Assembly: GCF_002295115.1 (NCBI RefSeq) | Contig: NZ_NSFV01000003.1 | Coordinates: forward strand, 186,001 to 250,000 | Source: Mesorhizobium sp. WSM4311 | GTDB taxonomy: Bacteria; Pseudomonadota; Alphaproteobacteria; Rhizobiales; Rhizobiaceae | DNA: 64,000 nt | Direction: 5' to 3' | Shown: one piece after another, positions 28,421 through 37,428 of the stretch | Position numbering within the stretch: position 1 is the first letter of the stretch | How the letters are laid out: each line of letters starts with the position of its first letter | The notes under the pieces: generated by a model | Told to the model about the DNA's origin: nothing | Seen by the model: only the letters and a program-made list of their open reading frames with translations | The model's database searches: none | Position numbers and translations under genes: made by a program

Positions 28421-30862
28421 CTACTCATCTCGATCCTCTGAAACAACGAAGTCCAGCGGAAGTTCAAGTTGCTCCATCTCTCGCGAGGCCCTCATTTCCA
28501 GTCGATCCGATTTTAGCGTTAGATGTAATTTGACGCCAGCCGCATCGAATGTAAGTGAGCGAGGTTGATCAAGTTCCATGAAACCGAAGAAGGTGAAAGG
28601 CAGCTCAAACGTGTCGTTTGCTGTCTTTCGGGCCAGGACCTGAGTGAGGTGCTTCTCAGACTCTGGTATTCCACGTTTATTTCGTCCCAAGATCGCAGTC
28701 TGCATCAGTACCAAGCCATCATCGAAGCCTCCTGATTTTTCCTTTTTTTCATCAGCAGCTTTAACAACCTCATCCATACCAATGTTCTCGGTATTCGCCA
28801 GGGCGCGCAATACTTCGTACAAATCAGCGAGCTCCAGCCGCTTCTCTTCAGGCGTATCCGCACCACGAACCTCCAATGCCTCCTCAAGCAATTTGCTTGT
28901 TAAAAAGGCTTTCTTGAATTCCTGTGGCACCTTCTGGGTGATTCCAGTCTCTTTTCTCCGAGCGATCCGGTCAGGTATTTTGTCTCTAACAATTTTTCCG
29001 AATGTCGTGTTTCGGCGTATCCGAGAATGCTCCTTTTCACCCCTTGCTATGACCACGCAACCTGCTCGACTGAGCGCGAAGTATGCATGGGCAAGCGTTG
29101 AGCCAGCAAGAAAAACAGGAACTGATGCGGCCATCGCCGCAGCTCCAACAGCCTCTATGAAAGACATATCTCGCATAAGAGACTGATCCGTCGGCATCAA
29201 TTCCAACGCCAATCGCGTTTTCGGGCGGTCATCCGCTTCGAATTTTTCAAGGTCGGTACGATTGGCAATGCGGACGAGTTGATAGTTTGCGCGGTCGAGA
29301 TTTCGTTCTGCTTCGTGGGCTTCTGTCCAATACCAAGGAACGCTGAAGTCAACTCCGTCGGAGGCACGGCATCCAATGAACCACATTACATGGCAGGGTT
29401 TATCCAATCTCCTGCTAATTTCGGCTGTGCGTCCAGCAATATCCAGAGCCTCACGCCGACCAATGCTCAGGCTGCGAGCAACTTCATTCTTGACGCGAAC
29501 ATACTCCCAACTGCCATCCTCTCGAGCTACCATCATGTTGGATTTGTAGTCGGGGTACTCCGTTGCTATAGAAGTAGGTAAGTGCACTTCCCAGATATCG
29601 TATGGGCAATATTGCAAAGCGTCGGGCAAGCCCCAAAGACTGTGAATCTCCACCACCGGGCTATTTGGATCCGCACGAACCCACGCTGCCGCGCGCGCAG
29701 CCATAAACCGATGGATCACGAACGCGAGGGCCTCGAGTTTCTCTTCTTGTTCCAGGGATAAATCCCGCTGCTCAAGACACCATTGAGCGGCTGAGAGCGG
29801 ATTCATTCCTTCTGTTCGACCAAGATTTGGAAGCTTTTCCGCGCCTGCGCGAACACTAGTTCTAACGATGATCTGGTCAGGTCCAATTAACTCACGAAAA
29901 TCTTTAACCAAGCGCGTGAACCCATCTTCATCACCGCTTGGGGGCAAAACAGAGAGTTCCGCATAGAACAACATGGGTCTACGCGAGGCTCCCTCCTCCC
30001 ACAACTCGTTGAGGACTTTCAATTTGTCCCATCGGCCGATTGACGCTGCATCAGCGACCCTTATGTAAGTCCCACCCGCAGCGGCTGGCTGATGAATGGG
30101 CTGTATCGTGAGCTGAAATGGATTGACGCCCGTGAAATCCTCAGTCTCCTCGTCGATTTGAACAAGATAGACTCGATTATGTGTTGCGACCCATTCGCAA
30201 TTCACCCGATGGGCCATTCCGCGAATTAGAACGTTATTTATCCAGGCTGCGATTGAGCCAAACAATCGCTCTTGGGACAATCCTTTGACAACCAGTGGCG
30301 ATCGATAGTTCCAAGCTTCATCTCGCTGAGAGTTGAGTCGCGTTCGGGACACTCTTCCGGCCGCCTCAGAAGCAAGTTCCCAATGGTCACGCGTTTTTGA
30401 AATCCGCAGGACATTTCCAAATTCTCCGCCAGCGCGAGGCTGAATATAACTTTGCAATACTATGGCAACTGGCCTCCCTCGCGCAGATTTCGTGACATGA
30501 GCAACCGCCTCCACGATGTTCTCTACGAATGTATCCGCATGATAGGGAACAACTACACTAGTGAAACTTCCCCTCTCCCAGATCGCTTCGCCGATCACGC
30601 TTGATCGCACGTACAGTTGTCCCGTTTCTTCTGCTATTTCACGTACTCGTGATAGAGAAGAACCTAGCCGCTCCAAAAACTTTTCGGGGCTTTTAGAAAC
30701 TGCTTGGACAAGTTCAGCGCTCAGCAATGCGAAACGAGGAGTCCATAACCGCGGGAGAATCGCTAATCCAGCCCCTTTTGGGCCGAAGTGTTCCGAGAGG
30801 CGCGAGATATCAGACCATTCAAAAGGGGGGGCATCGTCTGAGAAGAGCACCTGCTCGGTCAT
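28421..30862 (-). CDS. Fusion: PEP-synthase-like ATP-grasp modules, possible His swivel segment, MazG-like NTP pyrophosphatase
   Basis: A protein of 813 residues, unusual in architecture. Residues 23-245 look like the PPDK/PEP-synthase nucleotide-binding region: FGPKGAGLAILPRLW, LYVRSSVIGE, VAIVLQSYIQPRAGGEFGN, NRVYLVQIDEE. A second, weaker copy spans about 330-500 (IIVRTSVRAG, VVEIHSLWGLPDALQ). Residues 585-608, VFLAGSTLAHAYFALSRAGC, resemble a phosphohistidine swivel with His592; this is a weaker match. Residues 619-722 fit a MazG-like house-cleaning NTP pyrophosphatase: FGKIVRDKIPDRIARRKETG, KLLEEALEV, LELADLYEVLRAL, KSGGFDDGLVL. The C-terminal 90 residues are beta-like and unassigned. It is the third gene of a coupled operon in lower-GC DNA (25 of 60 in 28741-28800, against 41 of 60 in tyrS at 27961-28020). 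Function is unknown; nucleotide-linked defence or damage response is inference. Confidence 0.75.
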   Translation of the reverse strand: MTEQVLFSDDAPPFEWSDISRLSEHFGPKGAGLAILPRLWTPRFALLSAELVQAVSKSPEKFLERLGSSLSRVREIAEETGQLYVRSSVIGEAIWERGSFTSVVVPYHADTFVENIVEAVAHVTKSARGRPVAIVLQSYIQPRAGGEFGNVLRISKTRDHWELASEAAGRVSRTRLNSQRDEAWNYRSPLVVKGLSQERLFGSIAAWINNVLIRGMAHRVNCEWVATHNRVYLVQIDEETEDFTGVNPFQLTIQPIHQPAAAGGTYIRVADAASIGRWDKLKVLNELWEEGASRRPMLFYAELSVLPPSGDEDGFTRLVKDFRELIGPDQIIVRTSVRAGAEKLPNLGRTEGMNPLSAAQWCLEQRDLSLEQEEKLEALAFVIHRFMAARAAAWVRADPNSPVVEIHSLWGLPDALQYCPYDIWEVHLPTSIATEYPDYKSNMMVAREDGSWEYVRVKNEVARSLSIGRREALDIAGRTAEISRRLDKPCHVMWFIGCRASDGVDFSVPWYWTEAHEAERNLDRANYQLVRIANRTDLEKFEADDRPKTRLALELMPTDQSLMRDMSFIEAVGAAAMAASVPVFLAGSTLAHAYFALSRAGCVVIARGEKEHSRIRRNTTFGKIVRDKIPDRIARRKETGITQKVPQEFKKAFLTSKLLEEALEVRGADTPEEKRLELADLYEVLRALANTENIGMDEVVKAADEKKEKSGGFDDGLVLMQTAILGRNKRGIPESEKHLTQVLARKTANDTFELPFTFFGFMELDQPRSLTFDAAGVKLHLTLKSDRLEMRASREMEQLELPLDFVVSEDRDE

Positions 30863-31485
30863 TTCTTCTCTAACGTTCCAAAAACGGCATTCGCTACGTT
30901 TGAGAGCAGTCCGCTCACGCCATCAGAAAAGTAGCCCACCAAGAAAGCCAAGGCTGCCGATGGCGCAACGGCCCGGGGTTGGCCTGAACTACTGCCTATG
31001 ATCCCGCTATCGAGCAGCGTCAGAACGACACACGCATAGATTCCGCCGACCAAAGGCACGAAGAGGCGCCAGTAACGACGGTCTAAGTGCCATTTGCATT
31101 TGGCGGCTGAGTGTACCAGCCATTTGATAGAGAATGTCACACCTCCGACGCCACCTACGAAGTAAATAGCTAGGAGGCGAAAATTCACGTGCAAAATAGG
31201 TGGCTGAGCCGAGCTGAATGCTAGCCTCGCGAGCGAAATATCCATCGATTGATCCGCGACACCGACAAAAAGTCCGCTAACGGCGGTAAAGAAAACGAGC
31301 ATTGCTGCTAAAATGGCAGCCTCTTGGTTGATACATTTCCGAGCTTCGGGGGGATACCTACTTTTCCAATCACCGGGCAACCTGCCATCGGTATATTCGG
31401 GCGGTTTGAGCGGATTCACGAATTCCCCAGCCCGGCCGGTAGGGGCGCTGCTGCTTGGTTTATCGGACTCCGCAGCGGTATTCAC
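30859..31485 (-). CDS. Multi-pass membrane protein of the 28.4-32.1 kb operon
   Basis: A protein of 208 residues starting with GTG at 31485, which overlaps the stop of the HIT-like gene as GTGA. It ends overlapping the ATG of the large fusion gene as ATGA. A Pro/Ser-rich, charged N-terminus of about 55 residues faces the cytoplasm or periplasm. Hydrophobic segments follow at about 57-78, 103-125, 140-160 and 172-198. The motif FVGGVGGVTFSIKWLVHS lies in the second. I recognise no family. In a conflict-type operon such a protein would be a candidate membrane effector, but nothing in the sequence shows pore formation. Confidence 0.65.
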   Translation of the reverse strand: MNTAAESDKPSSSAPTGRAGEFVNPLKPPEYTDGRLPGDWKSRYPPEARKCINQEAAILAAMLVFFTAVSGLFVGVADQSMDISLARLAFSSAQPPILHVNFRLLAIYFVGGVGGVTFSIKWLVHSAAKCKWHLDRRYWRLFVPLVGGIYACVVLTLLDSGIIGSSSGQPRAVAPSAALAFLVGYFSDGVSGLLSNVANAVFGTLEKK

Positions 31486-32138
31486 GCAACAAAATTCTTA
31501 GCGGGAAATCGTTTGAGCGTTGCTTGCACGTTAGCAAGATTCTCACTTGTTCGGTAGTTCCATTCGCCCCTCAAACCTACCAAGTCCGCCACCACCCTGC
31601 GCAAAAATTGGGAACCCACATGCTCTACATCCTGAACCAAGTGGCTGGCATCGTCCCCTCCTGCCATGAGGTAGGATTTGTTACGATCGACCATTTCGTA
31701 CAATTTGGATGCATCGAAAGAAGTCCAATTGAGCGACTGCATCTCTGCCGACCTTGCCACCATTTCCGGCGCGGAAAATGGAGCGTCCACCAAGATATGC
31801 AAATGCGCCCAATCCACACCACAACCAATTGAGGAACCGTTTTCTGCAGGGCCGTGCTCGAACCAAACAACCCGCTCATCATAAAGGCCGAATTCGTCTG
31901 CTATTGCGCTGACGACATCTGCTACCCGTTGCCCGGTTTCTGCTTGCCAGTGGGCGAAATTGATTGCTCGCCTCCTAGGGATCACCAGCAACCAGTTCGG
32001 CAGTATGGAACCTAACGTAGGACAAACGACGCATTCCTGCGTTTCAAAAATAATCTGATCGTAGATGGCGCGCTGATTCCGCCCCGTCGACAGCAGCGAC
32101 GAAAACCTATCTCCTACCTTATGGTGATCTAGCTGCAT
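31482..32138 (-). CDS. HIT-like nucleotide-binding protein
   Basis: A protein of 218 residues. The N-terminal half carries HIT-superfamily features: ECVVCPTLGSILPNWLLVIP (a CxxC-type pair and the substrate strand), VVWFEHGPAENGSSIGCGVD with the conserved HG, then WAHLHILVD at 110-118. The histidine triad HxHxH is therefore W-x-H-x-H: the first His is Trp, while the presumed catalytic middle His (H112) and the third (H114) remain. HIT proteins hydrolyse or transfer nucleotidyl groups from dinucleotides and nucleotide adducts. The C-terminal about 90 residues are unassigned. It opens the operon; its start codon lies about 180 bases from the AsmA-like gene on the same strand. Confidence 0.7.
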   Translation of the reverse strand: MQLDHHKVGDRFSSLLSTGRNQRAIYDQIIFETQECVVCPTLGSILPNWLLVIPRRRAINFAHWQAETGQRVADVVSAIADEFGLYDERVVWFEHGPAENGSSIGCGVDWAHLHILVDAPFSAPEMVARSAEMQSLNWTSFDASKLYEMVDRNKSYLMAGGDDASHLVQDVEHVGSQFLRRVVADLVGLRGEWNYRTSENLANVQATLKRFPAKNFVA

Positions 32139-32319
32139 GGCTTACATCCTCGACGTCATCGGTCGTGACCCTACTATATGCGGATTCGCTCGGCAAAGGA
32201 ATCTGGGCTCAATTTTGGGCCTGCGGCAAACAGAAATTCCAAAGCTGAACCTCCTGCGATGCCTTGATATTCCGGAAGGCGATCTGGGGTCAGTAAAGCT
32301 ACGCGCACGACGCATTCAC

Positions 32320-35300
32320 TTATCGGTACTCGAAAATCGACCGGAAGATGCCCGGCGCGATCACCGAGAGCGGGTTGACGTCAAGCACCGGCTTGTTGGC
32401 ATTGCCCCTGAGCCGATAAGTGACACCGATCAGGCCGCGGTCGCGGCCGTTGCCCAGCAGCGCGCCGACGATAGGCAATTCGCCGAAGATGCGGTTGAGG
32501 CCATAGACCGGCATGAAGGTGCCAGTCATGTCCATATTGTTGTTCTGGTCGTAGAGGATGCCCTGGAACGTCGTGCCGATGCGCGGACCGCGCAGCACGC
32601 CATTGGCCAGCTTCAGATAGCCGCTGCCTTTCTCGATCTCGGCATAGCCGCGTTCGAACTTGACCCGCGATGTGTCGAGATTGCCCTTGACCGCCTGGTT
32701 GAGACTGCGGTTGTCGCCGGCCGGCGTGGTCGAGACAATCGAGGCGAGCTTCGGTTCGTTGACGATGAAGAAGTTGCTGGTGTCGACCTTGCCCGTCATC
32801 GGCCCGTCGCCGGCCCCCGTCAGCGCCAGCATGATCGAGCCGCCTTCCATGTGCTCGTAGACGTTCAGGAACCTCAATATCGCGCCGGCGTCCGCCGACT
32901 TCACGTTGAGCGAGCGCCGGCCGTCGCCGGTAGTGTTGCTGATGGTGATAGCCGCGCCCGAACTTGCCGTGGCGCTGACCTTCAGCCCGTTCACCCTTGA
33001 GCCGGCCGCGCTGTAGTCGAGCTTCAAATTGGACAGTTGCTCGTCATGGAAGCCGGTGAGCTGCTCGACGTCGGCGCTGACGGAAATGTTGTCCGTTCCG
33101 GTCGTCTTGGTCGCGGTGTCCACATCGGACGTGAACTGCTTGATGAGCGAACGGGCGTCGAGCGCCTTGCCGTTTATGTCGACGGCGTAGCCCTTGCCCG
33201 AACGCTTCACCGAAATCGCGACGTCGTCACCCCGGTTCAAGGTGACCTTGCCGAACCTGGCCGACGACAGGGCGCCGTTGACCAGCACGATGCTGCCGTC
33301 GATGGAGAATGTTTTGCCGTCGAGGTTGAAATCGGACAGCGTCGTGGTGTCGCCGGCCTTGGTCATGACGAAGGTGACGTTGGCGGGAACCCCTGCCCCC
33401 TTGCTCCAGCCGGCCCAGGGAATGTCCAGCCTGGCATTGGTCAGGTCGGCCGAGACGTTCTGGTTGCCGCTGCCGCTCTTGTCGATCGCGACCTTCACCG
33501 TTCCCCCAAGCAGCGGCGTCAGGCCGGGCATGGCCGCGGCACGGACCTTGTCGTCGAGCACCAGGGCCACCTTGCGGCTGCGCGCCGGCCCGTTGTCCGC
33601 CAACGGCTCGATCAGGTCGAGTTCGGCCGGAATGCCGTTGAGCGCTGCCTTGGCGGAGATCACCGCCTTTTCCGGGTCGACGGTGATCGAGCCGTCGGCA
33701 TCCGTCACGGTCTGTCCCTCGAACGGCTTGGCCAGCGACAGGCCGGTGTAGTCGAGCGACACCAGCCAGTCGAGCTTCGACGTATCGACGCCTGACTGCA
33801 GCGGAATGTCGGCCCGGACATGGCCAGTGACGCTGCCGGACAGATCCTCCGGCAGGAAGCCGACATGGCGCATGGCGTTGATCGGCTCGTAGGAGGCGAG
33901 TTCGGCGACAGCCGGCGCCTCGCCCTCCACATCGATGTCGAGCGCACCGATGACCGGCGGGCGGTTCGCCGCCTTGACCGCCAGCGTACCGTTGCTGGCG
34001 GCCACGGTGCGGCCGCTGGGCATGAAGACGGTGCCCGAGGAGAGCGAAATGTCGACGTCATTGCCGTGGAAGGCGACGACGCCGACCGCGTCGCGTATCG
34101 GCGGGATGCGGCCGGCCGTGTCAAAACGCGAGCCTTCGATCTGGAAGCGGCCGAACACCTCGTCGGCCGAAAGCGGCACGCCGTTGCCGAGGCGATCCGG
34201 CACGACCTGGAACTGGAGGTTGGCATCGACGACGCGGCCGCCGAACAGATTGTCCAGCACCCAGAGCCGCGCATTGCGCGCCGAAAACCACGGCCACAGC
34301 TGCTTGACGTGCGAGACCGGCATGTCGTGCACGTTGAGCGCCAGATTGATCCCGGGGGCCTTGCCGTCAACGAAAGCCACGGCCGCGGTGCCGAGTACCT
34401 CGCCGGCAGCGGCGGACCGAACCGCGATCTGCTCGGCCACCAATTTATGGCTCTCGGTCTGATAGACGCCGGCGATGCGGGCGAGGAAGGTCAGCGCGGG
34501 CTCGGGCGATTCCGATGGCGCCAGGGTCGAACCGTCGCTGGTCAGGTCATAGCGGTAGGACGGTTCCTCGCCCGCCGCCCCTGTCGCCGGCTTTGGCCCT
34601 ATCGAGCCGCCGAAATTGAAAGAGGACCGGCCGGATTTCAGCAACAGCCTGTCGACCTGGATCTTGTTGCTGCCATGGACAAGCGTCGCATCGACATCGA
34701 CATCGGCAGGCAGCAAGCCGCGCGTGCCAAGATCGAGCACCGACCCGGCGGACGACAGAGAGGCCGTCAGCCGTGATTCATTGGTGCCGGATCCTTCCGC
34801 TCCCGTCAGCTTCAACGCGATCGCGCCCAGCTTCCCGGCGCCGGTGGCGTCGGCAGATGACAGATCGACGCTCGCAGTCAGCGCCGTGACGCGATGGGCG
34901 GCGACATCTCGGGTGGCGGAGGCGGCAACCGTGACCTTCCTGCCGTCGACATCCGCCTCTGAGGAAAACTCCACGGCGCCCGGCCCCGATTGTACGACGG
35001 TGGCGTCGGCGATCTTGACCAGCTTGATCGCCCCCGCGTCTGGCAGCACGAATTCGACATTGGTGAGATCGATCCGGCGCATCGAATCTTCCCGCACGGC
35101 GTCGAGCGCGCGATGTATGTTGCCGAACAGCGCGTCTGACAGTCTCTCCGGATCGACGAGGCCGTCCTCATTGCGCAATTGCGCTGTCCAGTCGCCGCCG
35201 GACGGCATGGCCGCCACAACGATGTGAGCATCCGATATCCTGGCGCTGGTCAGCCGCACCTCTCCCCAAAGAAGCGGGATCAGGCGCATGCCGAAGCGGA

Positions 35301-35694
35301 CGCGGCCAGCATCCGCCATCGGTTTGTCGTCCGATGTCTTCAGGCTGACGTCGCTGACCTGAAGCGCGACGAAGCTCGAACTGTCGAGCGTGATGCGCGC
35401 CGGCCCGACCGCCACATTAACATCGACACCGGCGAGTTTCTCGATGGCGGTCTCCGCTTCCGCCCGAAGCCGCTCGGAGCCGATCCCGGAAGCTCCGACC
35501 AGATAGACAACGACCGCGGCCAGCAACACGAACGCGACCATGCCGGCGAACAAGCGCGAAAGGATGCGGAAGCCGCGGCCGATCGACGCCTGGCCGAGTG
35601 GTGGAACGCGGCACGCGGATGGCAAAGCCCCCAGGTCGGTGATCTCGTCACGCCTGAACCGGATCTTCTCGTGCTGCGGTTGCTCCTGATCCAC
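32320..35694 (-). CDS. AsmA/YhdP-like DUF3971 envelope protein
   Basis: A protein of about 1124 residues. A GTG at 35694 with GGAAG five bases upstream is the best start; an open frame continues to a TTG at 35775 without support. After a 45-residue cytoplasmic segment, one transmembrane helix (RLFAGMVAFVLLAAVVVYLVG) leads into a very long periplasmic beta-rich region. DUF3971-type sequence lies in the middle (ARLWVLDNLFGGRVVDANL) and an AsmA-like C-terminal domain includes NVYEHMEGGSIMLALTGAG and PLSVIAPGIFRSIFEY. Relatives are thought to bridge the periplasm and carry phospholipids to the outer membrane. Divergent from bcp. Confidence 0.88.
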   Translation of the reverse strand: MDQEQPQHEKIRFRRDEITDLGALPSACRVPPLGQASIGRGFRILSRLFAGMVAFVLLAAVVVYLVGASGIGSERLRAEAETAIEKLAGVDVNVAVGPARITLDSSSFVALQVSDVSLKTSDDKPMADAGRVRFGMRLIPLLWGEVRLTSARISDAHIVVAAMPSGGDWTAQLRNEDGLVDPERLSDALFGNIHRALDAVREDSMRRIDLTNVEFVLPDAGAIKLVKIADATVVQSGPGAVEFSSEADVDGRKVTVAASATRDVAAHRVTALTASVDLSSADATGAGKLGAIALKLTGAEGSGTNESRLTASLSSAGSVLDLGTRGLLPADVDVDATLVHGSNKIQVDRLLLKSGRSSFNFGGSIGPKPATGAAGEEPSYRYDLTSDGSTLAPSESPEPALTFLARIAGVYQTESHKLVAEQIAVRSAAAGEVLGTAAVAFVDGKAPGINLALNVHDMPVSHVKQLWPWFSARNARLWVLDNLFGGRVVDANLQFQVVPDRLGNGVPLSADEVFGRFQIEGSRFDTAGRIPPIRDAVGVVAFHGNDVDISLSSGTVFMPSGRTVAASNGTLAVKAANRPPVIGALDIDVEGEAPAVAELASYEPINAMRHVGFLPEDLSGSVTGHVRADIPLQSGVDTSKLDWLVSLDYTGLSLAKPFEGQTVTDADGSITVDPEKAVISAKAALNGIPAELDLIEPLADNGPARSRKVALVLDDKVRAAAMPGLTPLLGGTVKVAIDKSGSGNQNVSADLTNARLDIPWAGWSKGAGVPANVTFVMTKAGDTTTLSDFNLDGKTFSIDGSIVLVNGALSSARFGKVTLNRGDDVAISVKRSGKGYAVDINGKALDARSLIKQFTSDVDTATKTTGTDNISVSADVEQLTGFHDEQLSNLKLDYSAAGSRVNGLKVSATASSGAAITISNTTGDGRRSLNVKSADAGAILRFLNVYEHMEGGSIMLALTGAGDGPMTGKVDTSNFFIVNEPKLASIVSTTPAGDNRSLNQAVKGNLDTSRVKFERGYAEIEKGSGYLKLANGVLRGPRIGTTFQGILYDQNNNMDMTGTFMPVYGLNRIFGELPIVGALLGNGRDRGLIGVTYRLRGNANKPVLDVNPLSVIAPGIFRSIFEYR

Positions 35695-35789
35695 GCAATC
35701 TTCCGTTGTACAAATTCGCTCGTGGACGAATCCCCGGTCGACACTATATCGGTGTTGCGTCGCGCGTAACCTCAAACAAGGGCATCGAT

Positions 35790-36257
35790 ATGGCTGACCT
35801 CGACGTGGGCGATCTTGCGCCGCAATTCGATTTGCCGCGGGATGGCGGCGGCTCGCTCAGCCTGGCCGCATCTGCCGGCAAACCCGTGGTGCTCTACTTC
35901 TATCCACAGGACGACACAACAAGCTGCACCCAGGAAGCGATCAGCTTTTCACAGTTGAAACCGCAATTCGAGAAGGCAGGCGCTGTGGTGATCGGTCTGT
36001 CACCAGACAACGTCAAGAAGCACGACAAGTTCAAATCGAAATACAACCTCACCGTCGACCTCGCCGCCGACGAGGAGCGCAAGGTGATCGAGGCCTACCA
36101 TCTGTGGGTCGAGAAATCGATGTATGGCCGCAAATATATGGGCGTCGAGCGAGCGACGTTCCTGATCGGCCGTGACGGTCGGATCGCCAGGATTTGGCGC
36201 AAGGTCCGGGTCAAGGGCCATGCCGAGGAAGTGCTGGAAGCCGTTCGCGCGCTTTGA
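35790..36257 (+). CDS. bcp: Bcp-type thioredoxin-dependent thiol peroxidase
   Basis: A peroxiredoxin of 155 residues that reduces hydroperoxides. The peroxidatic Cys lies in YFYPQDDTTSCTQEAISFSQ (about residue 47), with the upstream PVVLYFYP strand and the GVERATFLIGRDGRIARIWR C-terminal block. It is the only cysteine in the protein, so there is no internal resolving Cys and recycling must use another thiol. The ATG at 35790 begins MADLDVGDLAPQFDLP, the usual family start. It is divergent from the AsmA-like gene with fewer than 100 bases between starts. Confidence 0.95.
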   Translation: MADLDVGDLAPQFDLPRDGGGSLSLAASAGKPVVLYFYPQDDTTSCTQEAISFSQLKPQFEKAGAVVIGLSPDNVKKHDKFKSKYNLTVDLAADEERKVIEAYHLWVEKSMYGRKYMGVERATFLIGRDGRIARIWRKVRVKGHAEEVLEAVRAL

Positions 36258-36285
36258 GCGCGGCCAAGGCCCATACGAGCCGTCG

Positions 36286-37428
36286 TTACTGGTCGGGCGT
36301 TTGTGCCTTCGGCTGCCGCTGTGCCCGCCAGGATTTCGTGACATGGACCGCACGATCGGCCAGCGCGGCGAGATGGCCGCGCAGACCGCGCGCGCCGATC
36401 ATCGACGACAGCCTGACTGATTGCGTGGCAAAGCGCCGCTTGAAATCCTCGCCGCCGCAGAGAAAATCGACTTTGGCAAGGCCACGGTCGAGCGACCACT
36501 GGATATAATCCATCATCAGCACCATGCCCGGCGAGGCTCGCTCATATTCGGGATCATAGGTGGTGACGAAAGCCATCATCGTGCCGTGCTGCTCGAAATT
36601 GATCGAGACGGCGATGATCGTGTTGTCGAGTTCCAGCACGAAGATGCGCAACAGCCCGAGTTCGGCCAGCACCGAAACCAGCGCGGCGAGAACGGGCGAG
36701 CCCTCGTCGAACAGGTCCGAGGCGCGGCCATGCCGGGCGAGCCAGAGGCGCTTCAGCACCGCGACGCGTGCGAGTACCGGCTCGCGTGGGTCATACGCAT
36801 CGAGCAGGCGCAAACGCAGTGCACCGGCTTCTTCCATGAACTTGCGGCCACGACGGTAGTTCTGTCGGGCTTTCTTGGACAGCGCCTCGAACCATTCCGC
36901 CCCACTTTGCCAGGGGCCGACGACACGGTAGCTGATTTCACTGCGGTGGTTGGGCCGAAGCGCCTTGCCATGGCGCGAGGCCGGATCCAGCAGCGCCCGG
37001 ACACTGGCATTCGGCAGCAGGCGGTTGAGATAGACGAGGTCGAAGCCGCCCTGGTCAAAAACATGCTGCCAGAGGCGGGAGATCACCTGCGGATCGCTTT
37101 CGGGCGCAACCAGCGCGTCGCCATAGTCGCTGTGATCCTTCGCCGCCCATTCGAGCATGCGGATGCCGGAGCGCTTGAACGTGGCGAGCGCGATCACGCC
37201 GTCGAGCCGCTCGCCATTCCAGGCGAGCCCAATCCTGAGCGTGCGCCGCTCCTGATGCGGGGTGGTGCGCCACCAGGCTGCGATCCAGTCCGGGTGCTGG
37301 AAGACAAGCCCGCCGGCTCGCTGCCAGAGCGCGGTCCAGGCCGGTGCGATCTCGGCCAGCCGCGCCGCCGATGTCACGACTTCGAAGGTGCGTGTCCGCG
37401 GGATCGCCAGCACGAAGGGACCGTTCAT
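36286..37428 (-). CDS. CelD/BioF2-like GNAT-fold acetyltransferase
   Basis: A protein of 380 residues from ATG 37428, which overlaps the upstream gene's stop as ATGA. It begins MNGPFVLAIPRTRTFEVVTS. Two GNAT-like halves are visible: an N-terminal AWTALWQRAGGLVFQHPDWI block, and the C-terminal domain with ALSKKARQNYRRGRKFMEEA and YDPEYERASPGMVLMMDYIQ. The KKARQNYRR segment and the SPGMVL acetyl-CoA-type loop are typical of the family called cellulose biosynthesis CelD or peptidoglycan-bridge-like. The acceptor is unknown. Its partner upstream is a membrane di-iron hydroxylase, so a lipid or surface-polymer substrate is plausible. Confidence 0.82.
   Translation of the reverse strand: MNGPFVLAIPRTRTFEVVTSAARLAEIAPAWTALWQRAGGLVFQHPDWIAAWWRTTPHQERRTLRIGLAWNGERLDGVIALATFKRSGIRMLEWAAKDHSDYGDALVAPESDPQVISRLWQHVFDQGGFDLVYLNRLLPNASVRALLDPASRHGKALRPNHRSEISYRVVGPWQSGAEWFEALSKKARQNYRRGRKFMEEAGALRLRLLDAYDPREPVLARVAVLKRLWLARHGRASDLFDEGSPVLAALVSVLAELGLLRIFVLELDNTIIAVSINFEQHGTMMAFVTTYDPEYERASPGMVLMMDYIQWSLDRGLAKVDFLCGGEDFKRRFATQSVRLSSMIGARGLRGHLAALADRAVHVTKSWRAQRQPKAQTPDQ

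Noticed and set aside
28353..32319. Prophage or transposon explanation for the low-GC operon
   Set aside because: No integrase, transposase, terminal inverted repeat or target duplication is visible at either edge; simple gene transfer remains possible.
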